Shown piece by piece: positions 1 to 8,945 of a stretch of 64,000 nucleotides of DNA; within the stretch, counting starts at the first letter, position 1, and every line of letters starts with the position of its first letter. The position numbers and the translations under genes are program-made. The stretch comes from Bacteroidota bacterium (GTDB lineage: Bacteria > Bacteroidota > Bacteroidia > Bacteroidales > UBA10428): assembly GCA_023442525.1 (NCBI GenBank), contig JAEZZA010000029.1, forward strand, positions 1 to 64,000, given 5' to 3'. The notes beneath the pieces were generated by a model. It searched no databases and was not told where the DNA came from. It saw only the letters and a program-made list of their open reading frames with translations.

Positions 1-72
1 TCCTTGTTCGCTGGCTTCTCTAATGATACGCAGCTTTTCTTCCTTAGTAAATGTTCTTTTGTTCATCATCAT
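1..72 (-). mobile_element. IS3-type transposase OrfA, N-terminal fragment cut by the window edge
   Basis: Read on the minus strand, bases 66 to 1 give an open frame that begins MNKRTFTKEEKL and continues RIIREASEQG to the edge. This is the typical helix-turn-helix start of IS3/IS911-family OrfA proteins, which bind the insertion sequence ends. Three consecutive in-frame ATG codons (72, 69, 66) leave the start open. The rest of the element lies outside the window, so I cannot tell whether it is intact. The IS terminus should lie in the following noncoding stretch, but I could not fix an inverted repeat. Confidence 0.6.
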
Positions 73-403
73 AAAATTACAGATTTCATTCTATAATTTA
101 GTCTGATGATTTAGGGGGCTTAAACAATCCGTAAAATTAATTATATTCTCACTTTGTGCCTATTAACTAGGGAAATATACAAGATGAATGATTCAATCAA
201 GCCGCATAGATCTATTTATTAATCATATCAATCCGGTAGGATTTAGAGATATTTTATACCGGTTCTTATCAGGTTTGCGAAGCAAAGATGGTTAGAACCT
301 GTTCTACACGGAAAAAATCAGGTTTAAATTTCGCAACCGGAGCGCAGCGGAGCTCATGACCAAAGGGAATAAAGCTGAATAATATGATTATATATCAGAA
401 AAA
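73..403. other. AT-rich noncoding stretch beside the IS fragment
   Basis: About 330 bases without a credible gene. It must contain the IS end and the 3' flank of the next gene. The 9-mer ATCAGGTTT occurs twice (268-276 and 317-325), and AACCTG (296-301) faces CAGGTT (319-324), so a weak hairpin is possible. No tRNA, promoter or clear terminator was recognised. Confidence 0.4.
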
Positions 404-2449
404 TCAAAACTTATAAACTATTCTAAACTTCAGATCGTTCTTGGATTTAGATTGGAGTTCATCGTAGCCGGAACCTATTAGATCTTTATTGAAGTAAAAG
501 GTTGTGGAATATCTGAGTGAAACTGATAAGGAGCGGGTGATTTTTCCGGTGATCATGAAATAACTTCGCAGGCCCTTATCATATAAGGGTGAAAATGAGA
601 AGCCGGATACTACGTCCTGCTCGTAGGCATAGATCCTCGAATCGTAATCGTCGGTGTGGAACCAGGCTATCCTGTAATCAATGGAGACAGGAAGTTTATG
701 CGCTGCGTATGAAATATCATGATAGATCATTACTCCCTTTGAAGCGCCAGACATCGATAAATCGAACCGGTTTTGCATGGTAAGCTGTTTCGATAAATCG
801 TAACGAATATGATAGCGTAAACCGCTCCGGTCTATATGTGTAATATCAGGTATCAACGATGAGTCGGGCATATAATCCTCCGGGTCTTCTTCATATTTAA
901 ACCTGAAATACATCTCTAAAATTTTTTTCGGATTGTAATCGGCCTGTATCAATATGTCGTTTCCTGACGCCGGTTTGCTCTGCCTGTATCTGAGCCATGG
1001 AAAACTATAGAAATCAGCATAAGCCGAAATTTTAAAATACTTAACCGGATGAACTACTATACCCGCATATAGCGCTTCCTCATTGTAATCGGTGGATCCT
1101 TCGGAAAATGCCGCCGAATGCATACTGAAATATCCCGGATCATAATATCGATAAAGCAATGCAAGCGAAGCATATTTCCCGGTGTTAAGCAACATTCCAT
1201 TCAAAGTAGCTGCATGACCGTTCCCACCCGATACCTCGCCAAAAAACTGAACTTTCTTAAATACCAATGAATAATCGATTCCAATATTGGTTAGTCTGTT
1301 TCCTGTGAATTCATAAATATCTCTAAGCTCATCACCGGCTTCCATATATTTATTCAAATGATACGAGACAAACGTAGCCCCTATTTTCATAATGTTATTC
1401 CGGTAAACCAGGTTACCACCCCACGAACTTTCAAGCACAGACTTTTCATCAGTAATCTCGGATTCTGTCCGGTGATACCCGCTTTCCTGAAACGATGAAA
1501 AATATATTCTGCCTGAATCTACCGTATCGGTAATATTCGCATCTCTATTTTTTGAAGAAACAAAAGCGGTAAGGGTAAAATTCCCGAAAGCTGTGGTAAT
1601 AGCAGTTCCGCGAAAAAAGTTGTTTTCATCATTCGAATTGTACAGTTTTATGGCATCCTGCCGCTTAACCACACTCAAAGGTAACGACGACTTCCCCGGA
1701 GCTGCACCATGCCACAAAGTGAGACCCTGCCCGAATGCCAGCCTGTAATCGCCCAACACTATTGTTTTGACAACTCCTGTTTTATTATTCCATGCAATAT
1801 GGGCTGATGAATAATCAAATGTCTTGTTTGATCCCTTGAAAAATTCTTCACCGGGATCTTTTTCTAATGTGACTCCGGCTTTAATCCCATTATTCAGCGT
1901 TAAACCATAATGAACATTAATAAGTAAGGGACTTCCCGGATATTTCATTCCTCCCGAAGGATTTTCCTGAAGATATCCCCTGGTTTTTTTGAGTGTCCGC
2001 TGAAGCCGGAGTGCCAGCTCGTGACGGGCATATCTGCCATCGGAAAGTGCAGAAGGTTGTTTTTGTATTACGGTAACAAAAGGCAGGATTTGATGGATGA
2101 CATCATCGGAAAAGCCCTGAATTGCTTCAAGTTCATATATCGAAAGTAATTTCCCGGTTTGGCTGCGGTATTCGAGAAAACTGTTGATCTGAAATCCGGT
2201 GAGAAACGGGAGCTTTTCAAGGTCGGCTCGCGAACAGCTGTTCAGATCAATCGGATCTTTTGTTAATGCTTCGAGTTCATTAAGAATACTCTCATATTCA
2301 TCCTCGCCAACATTTAGTTCCTGAAGCGATTCAACAAGCGATTCATTTATACGGAATATCTCCTGTAAATTCTGGCCTTTACTTGTCAACGAAAGTGAGA
2401 ATAAAATTATAAAGGCCGTAACTCCGCATTTATGGAGTACTTTATTCAT
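404..2449 (-). CDS. Secreted helix-hairpin-helix protein with C-terminal beta-barrel-like region
   Basis: 681 residues. A signal peptide (about 1-26, ending near SKGQ) is followed by a ComEA-like helix-hairpin-helix segment at about 65-130 (DLNSCSRADLEKLPF, then a second copy around YELEAIQGF). The remaining 500 or so residues alternate aromatic and polar strands and end in KFRIVYKF, as in outer-membrane beta barrels. Proteins with this layout are common in Bacteroidota and are usually labelled helix-hairpin-helix domain proteins. The HhH motif binds DNA in ComEA, but here it could simply be a periplasmic fold. A role in DNA uptake is not shown. It is divergent from the gene at 2509. Confidence 0.7.
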   Translation of the reverse strand: MNKVLHKCGVTAFIILFSLSLTSKGQNLQEIFRINESLVESLQELNVGEDEYESILNELEALTKDPIDLNSCSRADLEKLPFLTGFQINSFLEYRSQTGKLLSIYELEAIQGFSDDVIHQILPFVTVIQKQPSALSDGRYARHELALRLQRTLKKTRGYLQENPSGGMKYPGSPLLINVHYGLTLNNGIKAGVTLEKDPGEEFFKGSNKTFDYSSAHIAWNNKTGVVKTIVLGDYRLAFGQGLTLWHGAAPGKSSLPLSVVKRQDAIKLYNSNDENNFFRGTAITTAFGNFTLTAFVSSKNRDANITDTVDSGRIYFSSFQESGYHRTESEITDEKSVLESSWGGNLVYRNNIMKIGATFVSYHLNKYMEAGDELRDIYEFTGNRLTNIGIDYSLVFKKVQFFGEVSGGNGHAATLNGMLLNTGKYASLALLYRYYDPGYFSMHSAAFSEGSTDYNEEALYAGIVVHPVKYFKISAYADFYSFPWLRYRQSKPASGNDILIQADYNPKKILEMYFRFKYEEDPEDYMPDSSLIPDITHIDRSGLRYHIRYDLSKQLTMQNRFDLSMSGASKGVMIYHDISYAAHKLPVSIDYRIAWFHTDDYDSRIYAYEQDVVSGFSFSPLYDKGLRSYFMITGKITRSLSVSLRYSTTFYFNKDLIGSGYDELQSKSKNDLKFRIVYKF

Positions 2450-2508
2450 TATGGGTTTATTGAAATGGGTATATAAATATAATAATTATCTTTACTCTGC
2501 TACAAAAA

Positions 2509-3366
2509 ATGAGAATTATGAATAGCAGAAGACGGTTTCTGAAAATTGCCGGGACAGGTGCTCTTGCAGCAGGATTCACCAACAGTTTTGCATCGGCTCC
2601 CATAAAAGTTTATGATGCCGGTACCAACCTTACTCTCGGTATGGCAGGTTACACGTTCAGGGAATTCACAATTGAACAGACTATTGACCTGATGACCCGT
2701 ATTGACGTGAAGTATGTGTCGCTTAAAGATTTTCATCTGCCATACAACAGTACACAAGAAAAGATTAACGAAGTACTGAAAAAGTTTTCCGATGCAGGTA
2801 TAACGGTTTATACTCTGGGTGTCATTTATATGAAATCCAAGGAATTCGTTGACCAGGCATTCAATTATGCAAAAATGGCCGGAATGAAAATGATTGTTTC
2901 CGCACCCGATTACGAATTGCTCGATTATGTGGAACAAAAGGCCAGGGAAAACGACATCAGGGTGGCTATTCATAATCACGGACCCGATAATACCCTTTAT
3001 CCCAATGCAAAGGATATCTGGGAAAATATAAAGAACCGCGATACGCGAATGGGAATTTGCATTGATATCGGCCATACTTTAAGAGACGGCGCCAATCCGG
3101 CTGAAGATATTCTCACGTATTCCGAGCGTATTTACGACGTTCATATTAAAGATGTGACTGCTGCCTCAAAAGAAGGAACTACCGTGGAAATGGGACGCGG
3201 AAAGATCGATATTCCTGCTGTAATTGATGCTCTCCTTAAAATAAATTATTCAGGCAAATGCAGCCTGGAATTTGAAAAAGATATGAAAGATCCCATTGCC
3301 GGAATTGCCGAATCAATTGGCTACTGGAAAGGAGTGATTTCAGGTTTGAAGACCAAAACCAGTTAG
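2509..3366 (+). CDS. Secreted sugar phosphate isomerase/epimerase-like TIM-barrel protein
   Basis: 285 residues. The N-terminus has a twin-arginine-like motif (NSRRRFLKIAG) and a hydrophobic stretch, so export is likely. The body resembles the xylose isomerase-like TIM barrel (AP endonuclease 2 family): AIHNHGPDN, a metal-site strand GICIDIGHT, then DVHIKDV and a late CSLEFEKD carrying a conserved glutamate. Such proteins isomerise or epimerise sugars or inositols, but the substrate cannot be read from the sequence. ATGs at 2509 and 2518 are both possible starts, and the second sits directly before the RR motif. It stands alone between a divergent and a convergent gene. Confidence 0.75.
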   Translation: MRIMNSRRRFLKIAGTGALAAGFTNSFASAPIKVYDAGTNLTLGMAGYTFREFTIEQTIDLMTRIDVKYVSLKDFHLPYNSTQEKINEVLKKFSDAGITVYTLGVIYMKSKEFVDQAFNYAKMAGMKMIVSAPDYELLDYVEQKARENDIRVAIHNHGPDNTLYPNAKDIWENIKNRDTRMGICIDIGHTLRDGANPAEDILTYSERIYDVHIKDVTAASKEGTTVEMGRGKIDIPAVIDALLKINYSGKCSLEFEKDMKDPIAGIAESIGYWKGVISGLKTKTS

Positions 3367-3445
3367 CAGATCAATTCAGAGGATCGGAAATATTATTGGA
3401 GTCGGATTGGTTTTTATAAATAATTAGATCCGAACGACGGCAGCT

Positions 3446-4546
3446 CTAATTATCCATAGTTTCAGTTAGTTTTTGAACAACGCGGAATTGCTGAAAAAAC
3501 TCACGTGCTATAACTCTTAGTACCGTGTAAACAGGAACGGCAACCAGCATACCTACAAACCCTGCCAGGCTGCCTCCCATGACAATAATAAGGAAGATTT
3601 CCAGGGGATGCGATTTGACGCTTTTAGCGTATATCACCGGTACCAGAACATTATTATCGATGATCTGGGCAGCAACAAAAACTCCCAGCAATTTAAAAAA
3701 TACAGGCATCAGATCGTTATATCCGCCTCCGGCAAGGGCTGTGGTAATGCCCAGAATCATGCCCAATGCCGAACCAATGAGAGGTCCGAGATATGGGATA
3801 ATATTGAACACTCCGCCAAAAAATCCGATCAGTAAGGCGTTTTTAATTCCGAAAATCCAAAGGCCAATGGCAATCAGTAGCATCAGACTGAAGACTTCAG
3901 CAATAACACCTATGAAATAACGCTTCAGGAACATTTTTGAATCTTCAATGATCACGTGGGTGGCATTATGATGTTTCTTCGGAACCAATAAAAGAATATC
4001 ATCTTCGAACATATTTTCATCCTTTATAAAGAAAAATGTTATAAAGAAGATGGAAAATATTCCGATGAATATATTGCCGGCCACGCTGATCACATTGGCC
4101 AGGACCGTACCCATACTTCCCAGTCCCACAATACTTTTGGCATAACTGATCAGGTATTTCTGAAGGGGTTCACCATCAGGTATAACTCCAAAAGCTCTTA
4201 ATTTCTGATCGATCCAGTGAAGAGGTCCTTCAATGCTTTCGGCCAGTTTGTCCATATCAATTTCGGCAATGGCGCTGGCCTGATTAACTATAAGAGGCAC
4301 AAACAGCGCTACCAACCCCAGGAAGATACCCAGGAGCACCAGAAGAGCAAGAAACGATGCAACAGGACGGGGGATTTGGATGTTTCGGATGCGGATTTTC
4401 TCAAAAAATTGGGCAATTGGTTGCCCTACAAACGAAATTACTGCAGCTGCCAGTATCCAGGCAGCAATGAAATAAAAACGATATAACAGGTATCCTGCCA
4501 AAAGTATCAGTAAAATATATCCTGTATACCTAAATACCTGTTTCAT
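3446..4546 (-). CDS. AI-2E family (UPF0118) membrane permease
   Basis: About 366 residues with seven or eight membrane helices: two at the N-terminus, one near residue 70, then a cluster after about residue 150. The segment NIIPYLGPLIGSALG and the later helix near the C-terminus are typical of the AI-2E/PerM family, whose members are proposed to export autoinducer-2, Na+/H+ or other small solutes. I chose the ATG at 4546 (MKQVFRYTGY) over the upstream one at 4594. A TATATTTG -7 box lies at 4574-4567 on the minus strand, inside the longer reading, and MIYLFYPIF looks untranslated. The true substrate is unknown. Confidence 0.85.
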   Translation of the reverse strand: MKQVFRYTGYILLILLAGYLLYRFYFIAAWILAAAVISFVGQPIAQFFEKIRIRNIQIPRPVASFLALLVLLGIFLGLVALFVPLIVNQASAIAEIDMDKLAESIEGPLHWIDQKLRAFGVIPDGEPLQKYLISYAKSIVGLGSMGTVLANVISVAGNIFIGIFSIFFITFFFIKDENMFEDDILLLVPKKHHNATHVIIEDSKMFLKRYFIGVIAEVFSLMLLIAIGLWIFGIKNALLIGFFGGVFNIIPYLGPLIGSALGMILGITTALAGGGYNDLMPVFFKLLGVFVAAQIIDNNVLVPVIYAKSVKSHPLEIFLIIVMGGSLAGFVGMLVAVPVYTVLRVIAREFFQQFRVVQKLTETMDN

Positions 4547-4553
4547 AAAGATT

Positions 4554-4574
4554 ATTTGTTTACTAACAAATATA
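4554..4574 (-). promoter_or_regulatory. -7 box with overlapping palindrome upstream of the permease
   Basis: On the minus strand, TATATTTG (4574-4567) matches the Bacteroidota -7 consensus TAnnTTTG about 20 bases before the ATG at 4546. A perfect inverted repeat ATTTGTT-N4-AACAAAT (4554-4571) overlaps it, as expected of a repressor site. No convincing -33 element was found. Confidence 0.4.
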
Positions 4575-4680
4575 GGGTAAAAAAGATATATCATTCAGGC
4601 ATTGAAGATTGTAAAAACATTTCAAACTGTAGTTATCTAATGGCCTATTACAAGGTATCACTTCAGCAATAGTCACAAAA

Positions 4681-4709
4681 AAAAGCTGATCTTTTTCGGA
4701 TCAGCTTTT
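4681..4709 (-). terminator. Intrinsic terminator of the Trp/Tyr/His-rich protein gene
   Basis: Perfect 11-base inverted repeat AAAAGCTGATC (4681-4691) and GATCAGCTTTT (4699-4709) with a 7-base loop. The run of A just left of it (4677-4684) becomes a U tract on the minus strand. It lies 26 bases beyond the stop codon of the gene at 4735. Confidence 0.85.
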
Positions 4710-4734
4710 ATCTGTTTTCTGGTATAGCATCACC

Positions 4735-6177
4735 TTATCTCCTGGTGCCCTTTGATTCGGTGCTTTTGCTGCTACCGGAAGAAGTTTTGGAGGATGAAGT
4801 TGAGCTGCTGCTGCTTCCCGTCCTTCTGTCCGATGAGCTGACGCTGCCGGTCGACTTCTGGCCTGAGCTTTTGGTAACCGTTTTACCCGATGATGAGCTT
4901 CCTGAACCCGGGGCTGCAGTTGTTCTTCTTTCAGAACTTCTGGATGCCGGTGCAACGTTTGAACTGCTCTCTTTCGAAGTTGTCGATCGAGTTGTAGTTG
5001 TAGAAGTTGTAGTTGTCGTACGCCTGGTGTTAGTGGTAGTGCTTGTACCTGCATTGCTACCCGATTCGGTGCGAACATTTGAACTCCTGCTGGTAGTACC
5101 CGTACTTGTACCGATCGATCTTCTTGATTCGGTACCAGCCGATGTTCCGCTTCCGGTTGATGTTGATCCTCCTCTGTTGGTGGTAGTGGTAGTACCGGTG
5201 GCCTGCCTTGAACCAGAAGTTCTTGCACCCGTTGTAGTGGTTTCCCTGCTACGCGATGAGTTGCTGTTTACAGTAGTACCTCCGGCCGACCGCCGTGCCG
5301 AAGATGTTCTTACTGCAGAACTACCACTTCCTGAGCGCGTACGCTGCTGGTACATCGCTACACCTTCTCTCCGGGTCTCGGGTTTTGAATAGGTCTGTTT
5401 ATATTTTCCTTCGGTAATCCTTGTTTTAACAACGGGTGAGTAATGATGGTGGTGTACATAGTAAGTATTGTGCCAGTAATCGTATCTGTGTGTATGCCAT
5501 ACGCGGTAGTGTCCGTAGTACCAGCTATAGTAATTGTAGTGATATCCGTAGTAATGATGCCAGTAGAACGAGTTCCAGGGTCTCCAGTAACTCGGGTAGT
5601 AATCCCAGTACCAGGGTGAACGCCATACCACGTAGGTAGGTGTATACATGAACCTGATTACCGGCCAGGCAGCCACTTCGTAGTAGTTCGTCTGAACCAC
5701 GGTCACACGCTGACCATTAACCCGATTACCGGTGTATCCCGGATTGGGGGTTTCATCATATATAGGTTCTACTATATAGTTTCGTCCATAAAGTTCTTCG
5801 TCGCCAACCAGCTGTATGGTTACCCGTCCATCGGATTCCCTTACCACCGTAAATACAGCCACATCCTGGTTCTCCCTTGGATTTATGGCCACCTGAAGTA
5901 TTATGAAATGAACATTCCGATCGACATTATCAATTACCCTTATATAATCGACATATCCGTCGCCGTTCAAATCAAGGTTGTTTATGTAGTTGTTCTGATC
6001 ATTCAGATTTCTCTCAAATCCCTCGAGAGTCTCTGACTCCTGGAATAACTTCATTACTGCAAAAAGATTCAGGTTGTCACCGGGTAAACCCAGGTAATCC
6101 TGTCTGTTCTGTGCGCTGACAGTCGCAAATGCGGTAAGGAGAGCTACCAGAACCGGGGTGTAAAAGTATTTTTTCAT
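4735..6177 (-). CDS. Secreted protein with Trp/Tyr/His-rich middle and Ser/Thr/Arg-rich low-complexity tail
   Basis: 480 residues in three parts. A signal peptide (1-22) leads into a folded-looking domain at about 23-165 that contains DLNGDGYVDYIRV, a calcium-loop-like DxNxDG motif. Residues 185-250 are extremely rich in Trp, Tyr and His, for example YWRPWNSFYWHHYYGYHYN and YYVHHHHYSP. From about 265 to the end it is almost only Ser, Thr, Gly and Arg. The N-terminal domain resembles a hypothetical family common in Bacteroidota. The function is unknown; the middle part could bind metals, haem or carbohydrate. The repetitive codons leave long open frames in other phases, which are shadows. Confidence 0.75.
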   Translation of the reverse strand: MKKYFYTPVLVALLTAFATVSAQNRQDYLGLPGDNLNLFAVMKLFQESETLEGFERNLNDQNNYINNLDLNGDGYVDYIRVIDNVDRNVHFIILQVAINPRENQDVAVFTVVRESDGRVTIQLVGDEELYGRNYIVEPIYDETPNPGYTGNRVNGQRVTVVQTNYYEVAAWPVIRFMYTPTYVVWRSPWYWDYYPSYWRPWNSFYWHHYYGYHYNYYSWYYGHYRVWHTHRYDYWHNTYYVHHHHYSPVVKTRITEGKYKQTYSKPETRREGVAMYQQRTRSGSGSSAVRTSSARRSAGGTTVNSNSSRSRETTTTGARTSGSRQATGTTTTTNRGGSTSTGSGTSAGTESRRSIGTSTGTTSRSSNVRTESGSNAGTSTTTNTRRTTTTTSTTTTRSTTSKESSSNVAPASRSSERRTTAAPGSGSSSSGKTVTKSSGQKSTGSVSSSDRRTGSSSSSTSSSKTSSGSSKSTESKGTRR

Positions 6178-6290
6178 GGCTTCGTTTTTTAAGAACTCGT
6201 GTTCTGATTAATTAATACCAAATTCCGTACCAATTCATTTAACTTTTATTTAACAAGGCACTATTAACTGTTTGTCAGCTATTTACAATG

Positions 6291-8180
6291 TTATTTTTTT
6301 GGGTATTTGTTGTTATTCGTATTTATATCCGGTATATACAAACTTCCAAGTTTAACCGATTTGATTGTCTTACTGCCCTTTAGCTTTACTTCATATTCCT
6401 TCCGACCTGTTTTCCAGATGTCCAGGTTTGCAAAAACCGTTTCTTTAGTATTATCGGTGAATGTTATTTCCAGGTCAACCGGTACTGGCAAGGTTCCCAG
6501 GTTTTCGACAATGATGAATTTCTTGTCCACTGTTTTTATAGCCACGTCGGCATATCCCGGTTCAAAATAATATGGCTTCCAAAACCATGAGAGATCCTGA
6601 TTTGCCGATTTTGAATATGAATAAAACATATCGTAAGGTGTAGGATGTTTACCGTTCCAGTTGTGCATGAATTCCTGTGTGGCTTTCAAAAACGTATTTT
6701 TGCCCAGTAAAGTTTCAAGAAGCATAAGATTCAGGCAAGGCTTCAGATAGATCATATAACTGAAGAAACCCGAACCCTCTTCAGCCTTAAAGAACATCAA
6801 CGGGTAATCCAATGATTTTCCTGCCATACCTGGATAACTGATCATTTCCGTAGCCTGTAACGAAATACCGTCGCCCCTGAATTTATGTTCGTTTAAATTG
6901 GTGAATCCTTCATCCATCCACATATACCGGGTTTCGTTAAATCCCATGTAAAAAGGCATATAACAATGGTATGCCTCATGCACAATTACAGCATTGTGCA
7001 GAGGCTTATAAGAATAACTGCTGTTATTGACCAACATGGGGTATTCCATACTGGCTTTATTCATAGATCCGTTTAGAAATATAGTGGAATGAGCATAAGG
7101 GAAAGGGACTCCGGGAAATGAATCCTGAGCCCATATAATGGCTTTCCGGAAAACATCCAGAGAATTGAAGCCATATAATGTAGTATCAGGTGAAGCAATA
7201 TCCAATAAAACCCTTCGGTTTGAAGCTTTGTCGGTGACCACTGAAGTTCCCTGCCATAGGTAACCCGGAGCAGTTGCAAAAGCAAAGTCCGGCACATGTT
7301 CAGCCTTGAAATGCCATTGATTTCCCTTTACAACATTATGAGGATAGTCTTTTTTCCGGATAATATCAATTATTGTATCGTTAGTTTTCGCGAGATTATA
7401 ACGACGAAGTATTTCGCCGTTCAGCACTTCTTCCATATTAACACATTCACCGGTTGCCCAAACCACGTACCCTTCCGGTACTTTAACCTCCACATCAAAG
7501 TTATTGAAATCATTATAGAATTCAAGAGATCCGAGGTGTGGTTCCCGGTCCCATCCATAAACATCATCATACACGGCCACCTGAGGGTACCAAAGTCCCA
7601 TGAAGACCGCTTCACCATATCTTCCGGTCCTGTCGAGCGAACCGGCCGTTCCATCAGGTATAGTGAACTTCCAGGACACTTCAACAGAAGTAACTGATTT
7701 TTTTCGGATGAGCTCTTTTAATCTTAAATATAGTATGGTTCCATAACGGTTTACCTGCCGGCTGTCGGTTGGCATGTTGTTCTTAATATATAACACACCG
7801 TCAATTTTGAGGCTGTCAATAGTTACACCTTCAGTTGTGACTGAGGGTTCCATTGGTTCCATTCGGGGACTTCCCTTTTTATACAAGTCCTGATATAACC
7901 TGAATAATATACCCCTCAATGAATCGGGACTATTGTTGTGATACCTGATAGTTGCAAATCCTGTAACGGTGTTGGCCCCTGTGTCGAGTGTGGCAGTTAT
8001 CTTATAATCAGATGAATTCTGCCAATACCTGGCACCGGGTGCACCTTCGCGGGTACGGGTACCTTTCTCAATGGCTTCCTTTATTTCACGGAATTCATAA
8101 AGGCTTCCCTGTTGACCACTTATGAGTACCCTATTGAACAATAGAAAACAAAAGAATGCCAAACAGATAAAGTTTTTCAT
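6291..8180 (-). CDS. Secreted M1-family zinc metallopeptidase
   Basis: 629 residues with a signal peptide (about 1-22). The gluzincin signature is complete: H401-E402-A-Y-H405 followed 18 residues later by E424 in DEGFTNLNEH, so zinc ligands and the catalytic glutamate are present. The upstream domain (about 50-290) looks like the beta-sandwich that precedes the catalytic domain in M1 aminopeptidases. The GxMEN exopeptidase motif is replaced by a region around NKASMEYPML, so substrate specificity is uncertain. It probably degrades peptides in the periplasm or outside the cell. The gene starts 9 bases after the membrane-protein gene at 8190, suggesting co-transcription. Confidence 0.85.
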   Translation of the reverse strand: MKNFICLAFFCFLLFNRVLISGQQGSLYEFREIKEAIEKGTRTREGAPGARYWQNSSDYKITATLDTGANTVTGFATIRYHNNSPDSLRGILFRLYQDLYKKGSPRMEPMEPSVTTEGVTIDSLKIDGVLYIKNNMPTDSRQVNRYGTILYLRLKELIRKKSVTSVEVSWKFTIPDGTAGSLDRTGRYGEAVFMGLWYPQVAVYDDVYGWDREPHLGSLEFYNDFNNFDVEVKVPEGYVVWATGECVNMEEVLNGEILRRYNLAKTNDTIIDIIRKKDYPHNVVKGNQWHFKAEHVPDFAFATAPGYLWQGTSVVTDKASNRRVLLDIASPDTTLYGFNSLDVFRKAIIWAQDSFPGVPFPYAHSTIFLNGSMNKASMEYPMLVNNSSYSYKPLHNAVIVHEAYHCYMPFYMGFNETRYMWMDEGFTNLNEHKFRGDGISLQATEMISYPGMAGKSLDYPLMFFKAEEGSGFFSYMIYLKPCLNLMLLETLLGKNTFLKATQEFMHNWNGKHPTPYDMFYSYSKSANQDLSWFWKPYYFEPGYADVAIKTVDKKFIIVENLGTLPVPVDLEITFTDNTKETVFANLDIWKTGRKEYEVKLKGSKTIKSVKLGSLYIPDINTNNNKYPKK

Positions 8181-8189
8181 GGTTGGGGG

Positions 8190-8891
8190 TTATAGATTTA
8201 ATTCAAAAAACTGAATATAGCAACCGAGCAATATATGCCATATCAGGTAATGTCCGAGCCGGATTGACAATGATGCCAGAAATCCTGCTTTTTTAAACCA
8301 GACTACCTGTAATAAATTCATAAAGAATCCTGTAATCAGGCTATACATAACCAGGAGTGTACTACCGTCAGGAAGCTGTTCCAGAGGCTCTCTAATGGAG
8401 GTCAAAATGAATCCTGCAATTAAAAAGAACTTATAGTACTTTCCTTTTGCGATCCAATTCCCTAAAAGAAGTATAATTGTAAATGGGATAAGCCGGTAAA
8501 AAACTTCCACTTCAAAAGCGCCGGAAAAATACAAAAAGATTGAATAAGGAAAGGGTTGAGTAAAGGGTGGTAGTTCGCTATAAGGCTCTGGATGTAAAAT
8601 GATCTTAAAGACAAGTAAATCCAATAAACCAAATGCTACTCCAATTAATACCGGTAAAAAGAATCTTTTACCTGCAGGAATCGTAGATTGCCAGAATTCA
8701 GGAATACCTGCTTTGCTCTGAAAAAACAAAAAGGGTATACCTATTAAGAGCAGCCAAATATTTGTAAAGCTCCATACACGGAGAAAATGAGCGTCATGAA
8801 TGCTTTTACCGTACCAGATCCCGATAATGGCAATAACAATAAATATTAAATAAGTAATCAGATTCGCCCCTACATCCCTCTTAATTGTCAT
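8190..8891 (-). CDS. Multi-pass membrane protein, CPBP (CAAX protease-like) type
   Basis: 233 residues with about seven hydrophobic segments. Two features recall the CPBP/Abi intramembrane protease family: FEVEVFYRLIPF in place of the EExxxR motif, and GHYLIWHILLG in place of the later His-containing helix. The first glutamate of EExxxR is Val here, so catalytic activity is doubtful. A non-protease membrane protein is equally possible. It lies between a DUF6599 gene and the M1 peptidase gene, all on the minus strand with short gaps. Confidence 0.5.
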   Translation of the reverse strand: MTIKRDVGANLITYLIFIVIAIIGIWYGKSIHDAHFLRVWSFTNIWLLLIGIPFLFFQSKAGIPEFWQSTIPAGKRFFLPVLIGVAFGLLDLLVFKIILHPEPYSELPPFTQPFPYSIFLYFSGAFEVEVFYRLIPFTIILLLGNWIAKGKYYKFFLIAGFILTSIREPLEQLPDGSTLLVMYSLITGFFMNLLQVVWFKKAGFLASLSIRLGHYLIWHILLGCYIQFFELNL

Positions 8892-8945
8892 TATACCAGA
8901 TATTAAACTATTATTTTGAATAATTTGTTGGTCTTGACGAAAACA

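Noticed and set aside
2500..3075. 191-residue minus-strand frame opposite the TIM-barrel gene
   Set aside because: It is antisense to a well-supported isomerase-like protein and has no recognisable motif.
4745..5392. 215-residue plus-strand open frame rich in Leu, Val and Glu
   Set aside because: It lies antisense to the Ser/Thr/Arg-rich low-complexity part of the gene at 4735; repetitive codons keep several frames open. No start context or domain supports it.
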